This document shows positions 6,701 through 8,650 of a stretch of DNA of 8,650 nucleotides, one piece after another. The position numbers were made by a program, and so were the translations under genes. This DNA comes from Nitrosomonadales bacterium (GTDB lineage: Bacteria > Pseudomonadota > Gammaproteobacteria > Burkholderiales > Sulfuricellaceae). Within the stretch, counting starts at the first letter, position 1. Each line of letters starts with the position of its first letter. The stretch covers positions 1 to 8,650 of the forward strand of contig PQAG01000001.1 in the NCBI GenBank assembly GCA_003104895.1. The letters run 5' to 3'. The notes under the pieces are model-generated. The model searched no databases and was not told the origin of the DNA. It was given only the letters and a program-made list of their open reading frames with translations.

Positions 6701-7868
6701 AGATGTTTTTGACGGGTCATCCTGGCGTAGCATACTTGTAGGCAGCCTGCACGCTGGAGGGCGGGGATTTTATGCCCTGGACGTGACGGACCCCGCAGAC
6801 CCCAAATTCCTCTGGGAGTTTACCTATACTCAAACAACCGACCATGCCCTGAAAATGGATGATAGCGTGGGATACAGCTTCGCGGAGCCGAAAATCGGCA
6901 AGAGGCCATCGGATGGGAAATGGGTAGTGTTTCTGACTTCAGGCTACAACAACGCCAATGAAGGAAATGGTGAGCCAGGAGACGGCAAGGGTTGGGTGTA
7001 CATGCTCGACCCTGTCAACGGAGATGTGCTAGACAAGATCAGCACTGAAGTCGGGGATGGGACCACCCCGAGCGGTCTGGCAAAGATTGAATTCTGGGCC
7101 GATGCTTCTGAAAGGGACAATACTGCGAAATTCATCTATGGCGGAGATTTGCAGGGCAACCTCTGGCGCATCGATATGTCGGATTACAGCCTGTTGAAAT
7201 TTGCGGTATTGAAGGATAGTTCCGGCGCTGTTCAACCCATTACTACCCGCACTGAGTTTGCAAAAATCAACGATAAGCGCGTGGTTTATGTTGCGACCGG
7301 CAAGTATCTCGAGGTTTCCGATCTGACAACCAGCCAGCAGAATACGCTCTATGCAATTAAAGATGACAATGCGACGGTGCCTTTCATAAATCCGCGTTTA
7401 GGAAGTGGCACAGACGATATGGAGCAAAGGACATTCACCAATAGCGGTGCAAACAGGACGGCCTCAGGCAGTGCCGTAGATTGGAATTCGCAGCGCGGAT
7501 GGTATGCCAATTTCCCCGATCTGGGAGAGAGAGCCAATGTCGATCCGCGACTCGAATATGGCACTTTGCTATTTCCCACCACGGTACCGACCAATACGGC
7601 TTGTGCCCCTAGTGGATATGGATGGACCAATTATGTGGATTACAAGACCGGCTTGGCTGCAGCTGGCTCAGTCGGGGGTTATGTCGGCGTGAAGTCAAAC
7701 ACCCCCGTGGTCGGTATTAATTTGATCATGCTCCCCGATGGTAAGATAGTTGCATCGACCGTGGAAGTGGGCGACCCCACCCCGAAGCCGGTTCCCGGTG
7801 TTGGATTTAGCACCAGTTCAGGTGGCTTCCAGGCCAAGCGGGTGATCTGGCGTGAACTGGTTCAGTAA
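3765..7868 (+). CDS. pilY1: Type IV pilus tip adhesin/assembly factor PilY1
   Basis: A 1367-residue secreted protein, full length for the family. Residues 1-31 form a Sec signal peptide (hydrophobic core SIFACLALCAGLAAP, cleavage after AHA). A von Willebrand A domain follows, with a complete metal-ion (MIDAS) site: D58-x-S60-x-S62, T465 in GGTPLQ, and D503 in STDGYW. The span of over 400 residues between these is long because of an inserted beta-rich domain (about 241-346) and cysteine-bearing loops. An Ala/Gly-rich stretch and a six-cysteine segment (C735-C790) link to the PilY1 beta-propeller (about 880-1367), with hallmarks GTNDGMLHAF (927-936), GGRGFYALDVTDP and YGGDLQGNLWRID (1125-1137). 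The end, RVIWREL, is typical. In the family PilY1 sits at the pilus tip, controls extension against PilT retraction and mediates adhesion and surface sensing. The propeller calcium loop before YGGDL appears degenerate, and no RGD motif was seen. It is last in the operon, 9 nt after pilX. Confidence 0.93.
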   Translation: MTHSPHMNRYQSIFACLALCAGLAAPNAAHAALVNLANAPLATATTTTVLPNIMFTLDDSGSMDWDFMPDWVGYDYSRSSQPNLYRNSAWNVAYYNPAVTYSPPVHFNADGSLNTTAYPSKNSGWNSVKYDAFGVLSYDTNVDGRPNQLCPDGSTPTGTAPNGACDLTGGRANFFTFVVGEYCDKPNLKNCIPATAPSGAYKYPAPLRWCNNAALAQSGGTNACQSIRVGTFTYRRHPGAVGATATLTISSGTSTSVSSVKVNGLEILSATTSGSNDSTIVATRIRDKINACSSSSAGNCTTAGYKATASASVVTIIAPGAITYIPEVTKASGSKTITPSAFSGGIPGNTVYTEIDPANNSYPYPGTAAKHPNRTDCAGTTCTYPEEMTNYANWFTYYHTRMGMMKSGVSRAFKALDNKYRVGFNVINYTGVTDGSNFLHIDIFELAHKNSWYSKLFQADLGGGTPLQNSLGKVGRIFANKVAGQQDPMQYSCQQNFSILSTDGYWNSSTGTYSLSLGSVGNMDGPGTPRPMLEGTTATSNTLADIAKYYYETDLRTPALANCGTPIPPATVGPLCEDNVFISATDNNTKQHMTSFTIGLGADGTLVYQEDYLNATEGDFYDLKNNLNGVNWSNPIANSEGERIDDLWHAAVNGRGEYFSAKNPDQIVKGLAKALAAMKAAGGAGSAAATSTLNPVNLDNKSFVASYTTVSWRGNLEARLIDLTTGATSETAIWCVEDVVPTYVCNSPSYLQNDTSGGSNVWYCVTPSQTSCAGGTLVGTDCKVEVPASCTGTLKNKVTTNSDTRNIYMKDAAGSATLVKFDYNNMTPSQQAYFNSPTALSQWPTLTAPQQTLASGANLVNYLRGQTGYEDRTANVEKLYRYREATMGDAIESQPIFIGKPTFNYTDSGYDTFKSDKAGRAKTVFLGTNDGMLHAFNADTGEERWAYVPSMVMPKMWKLADKNYAGLHTYYVNGTAVSGDVFDGSSWRSILVGSLHAGGRGFYALDVTDPADPKFLWEFTYTQTTDHALKMDDSVGYSFAEPKIGKRPSDGKWVVFLTSGYNNANEGNGEPGDGKGWVYMLDPVNGDVLDKISTEVGDGTTPSGLAKIEFWADASERDNTAKFIYGGDLQGNLWRIDMSDYSLLKFAVLKDSSGAVQPITTRTEFAKINDKRVVYVATGKYLEVSDLTTSQQNTLYAIKDDNATVPFINPRLGSGTDDMEQRTFTNSGANRTASGSAVDWNSQRGWYANFPDLGERANVDPRLEYGTLLFPTTVPTNTACAPSGYGWTNYVDYKTGLAAAGSVGGYVGVKSNTPVVGINLIMLPDGKIVASTVEVGDPTPKPVPGVGFSTSSGGFQAKRVIWRELVQ

Positions 7869-7953
7869 CAGTGGTTGTTATTAAACCAGGACATGATTTG
7901 GATAAACGTTAAGTGGTAACCCTGCAGCTAAGGCAATCAGAAAAACCTGCTAC
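7869..7953. other. 3' untranslated stretch after pilY1
   Basis: This short stretch leads to the terminator. It holds only a weak inverted repeat (TGGTT 7872-7876 and AACCA 7884-7888) and the A-run plus ACCTGCT at 7941-7951 described with the terminator. No gene is supported. Confidence 0.5.
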
Positions 7954-7983
7954 ACCTGCTCCTCGTGAGGAGCAGGTTTTTTT
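7954..7983 (+). terminator. Rho-independent terminator of the pilus operon, probably bidirectional
   Basis: ACCTGCTCCT (7954-7963) and AGGAGCAGGT (7968-7977) form a perfect 10-bp stem with a CGTG loop, followed by seven T's (7977-7983). It ends the plus-strand operon 86 nt after pilY1. A second copy of ACCTGCT at 7945-7951, preceded by AAAAA (7941-7945), lets the minus strand form a hairpin ending in TTTTT, so it can also serve the gspLM transcript. Confidence 0.9.
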
Positions 7984-8015
7984 ATGGTGGGCCGCTGCTT
8001 TATTGCACAGCTGGC

Positions 8016-8510
8016 CTATTTTTCTCCCGACCCCATCACCGCCCGTACCTGCACCATTCCCGCTTCCGCCAAGGCCTCGATGTTGCAGGATTCGAGGCGG
8101 ATGTTTTTCTCGCTCTGCAGGCGCGTAATCAAGGTTGTCCAGCTTTCGAAAGCCGCTGGCTGGATGATGATGCTGGCGCGATGCTCGTCGAGCAGGATGA
8201 TCTGCACGTTTTTCTCATCCAATCCCGCTTCGTTCATGGCTTGCTGGATCGCGGCCTGCAGGGCGGGGCCGCTGGGAACTGCGCGTGCGTTCTGCCGCAG
8301 CCTTGCGGCCTCTTCCGCCTGGGCGGCCATGTTTGCAGTGTCAGCGCGCAGCTGCGGCAGGCTGGCTCTGGACTTGACACGTTCTGCGCTGAGCGGCTGC
8401 CACAGGTAGGCATAGCACAATGCAGCCAGCAGTGCGGTGCCGCCCCACGAGATGAGCCGGCGTTCGCGCGGGGCGAGTTGCCGCCACCAGGAGTATGCAG
8501 CGTCTTTCAT
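8016..8510 (-). CDS. gspM: Type II secretion system protein M (GspM)
   Basis: A 164-residue bitopic inner-membrane protein. The N-terminal cytoplasmic segment carries the family pattern PRERRLISWG, followed by one membrane helix (about residues 21-39, GTALLAALCYAYLW) and the W-Q-P-L boundary typical of GspM. The periplasmic part begins with an Ala/Arg/Gln-rich coiled-coil-like stretch (about 45-80) and ends in a small ferredoxin-like alpha/beta domain (VQIILLDEHRASIIIQP ... VQVRAVMGSGEK). In the family GspM dimerises and binds GspL, linking the GspE ATPase to the pseudopilus-building platform. The start ATG lies 2 nt after the gspL stop; its ribosome site (AGG in TAGGCAAAT) is weak, suggesting coupling to gspL. 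No gspN follows: the gene runs straight into the shared terminator. Confidence 0.9.
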   Translation of the reverse strand: MKDAAYSWWRQLAPRERRLISWGGTALLAALCYAYLWQPLSAERVKSRASLPQLRADTANMAAQAEEAARLRQNARAVPSGPALQAAIQQAMNEAGLDEKNVQIILLDEHRASIIIQPAAFESWTTLITRLQSEKNIRLESCNIEALAEAGMVQVRAVMGSGEK

Positions 8511-8512
8511 GT

Positions 8513-8650
8513 TTATTTGCCTATGGTCAATTCGGCTTCAAGCCCGTCAGGGATGACGTTTCCGGTAATGAGCCGGGCCTGCGGCAGCCTGGCGCGCAGG
8601 CTTTCAGCAGCAGCCGGGCCGGGCAGAGTGAGCCTGATTTTAAGGCTTTC
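8513..8650 (-). CDS. gspL: Type II secretion system protein L (GspL), C-terminal end only
   Basis: Forty-five C-terminal residues and a TAA stop (8513-8515) are visible; the rest lies beyond the right edge. The fragment ESLKIRLTLPGPAAAESLRA continues to an ending GLEAELTIGK, which fits the last strands of the periplasmic ferredoxin-like domain of GspL (a closing beta strand with alternating hydrophobics). The identity rests mainly on position: the gene is 2 nt upstream of gspM in the same strand and frame order as all gspLM operons. In the T2SS, GspL joins the cytoplasmic ATPase GspE to GspM and the inner-membrane platform. The fragment is too short to judge the ATPase-binding domain. Confidence 0.75.
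   Translation of the reverse strand, partial: ESLKIRLTLPGPAAAESLRARLPQARLITGNVIPDGLEAELTIGK

Noticed and set aside
7984..8409. Plus-strand open frame over gspM
   Set aside because: The opposite strand encodes a clear GspM with its membrane helix and family motifs, and it directly follows gspL.

Overview
The window reads as a chromosomal segment of a Gram-negative proteobacterium, most likely a betaproteobacterium (Nitrosomonadales/Gallionellales-like). This rests on the style of the minor-pilin and PilY1 sequences, the mid-50s %GC impression, and a neighbouring type II secretion (T2SS) locus. The lineage is an inference; no database search was possible. Coding density is high, no mobile element, CRISPR array, tRNA or rRNA was seen, and all main genes are intact.

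Layout. (1) 1-284, minus strand: the 5' part of a DAO-family FAD-dependent oxidoreductase (ThiO-like), starting at a TTG codon behind a good sigma70-type promoter at 312-340. (2) 285-486: a divergent intergenic region. (3) 487-7868, plus strand: six tightly packed genes forming a type IV pilus accessory operon: a PilE-like pilin, a FimT/GspH pseudopilin, PilV, PilW, PilX and the large tip adhesin PilY1. Spacings run from a 7-nt overlap to 26 nt. (4) 7869-8015: a convergent intergenic region with a strong, probably bidirectional, terminator. (5) 8016-8650, minus strand: the last two genes of a T2SS operon, gspM complete and the C-terminal end of gspL.

How the genes work together. In the characterised Pseudomonas and Neisseria systems, FimT/FimU, PilV, PilW, PilX and PilE are minor pilins. 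They are processed by the prepilin peptidase PilD and assemble into a complex that primes pilus assembly and sits at the tip with PilY1. PilY1 combines a von Willebrand A (vWA) domain with a C-terminal beta-propeller and links the pilus to adhesion and surface sensing. The gene set here matches that machine, with the PilE-like gene placed first rather than last and no pilY2-like gene. The adjacent GspL/GspM belong to the inner-membrane platform of the related T2SS, so two homologous machines meet tail to tail.

Novelty. This is mostly a recognisable operon, not a new system. The points worth a second look are unusually long predicted prepilin leaders on FimT (46 residues) and PilX (52 residues), a beta-rich domain inserted in the PilY1 vWA module, a six-cysteine segment between the vWA and propeller, and a degenerate propeller calcium loop with a separate EF-hand-like loop near the N-terminus of PilY1.
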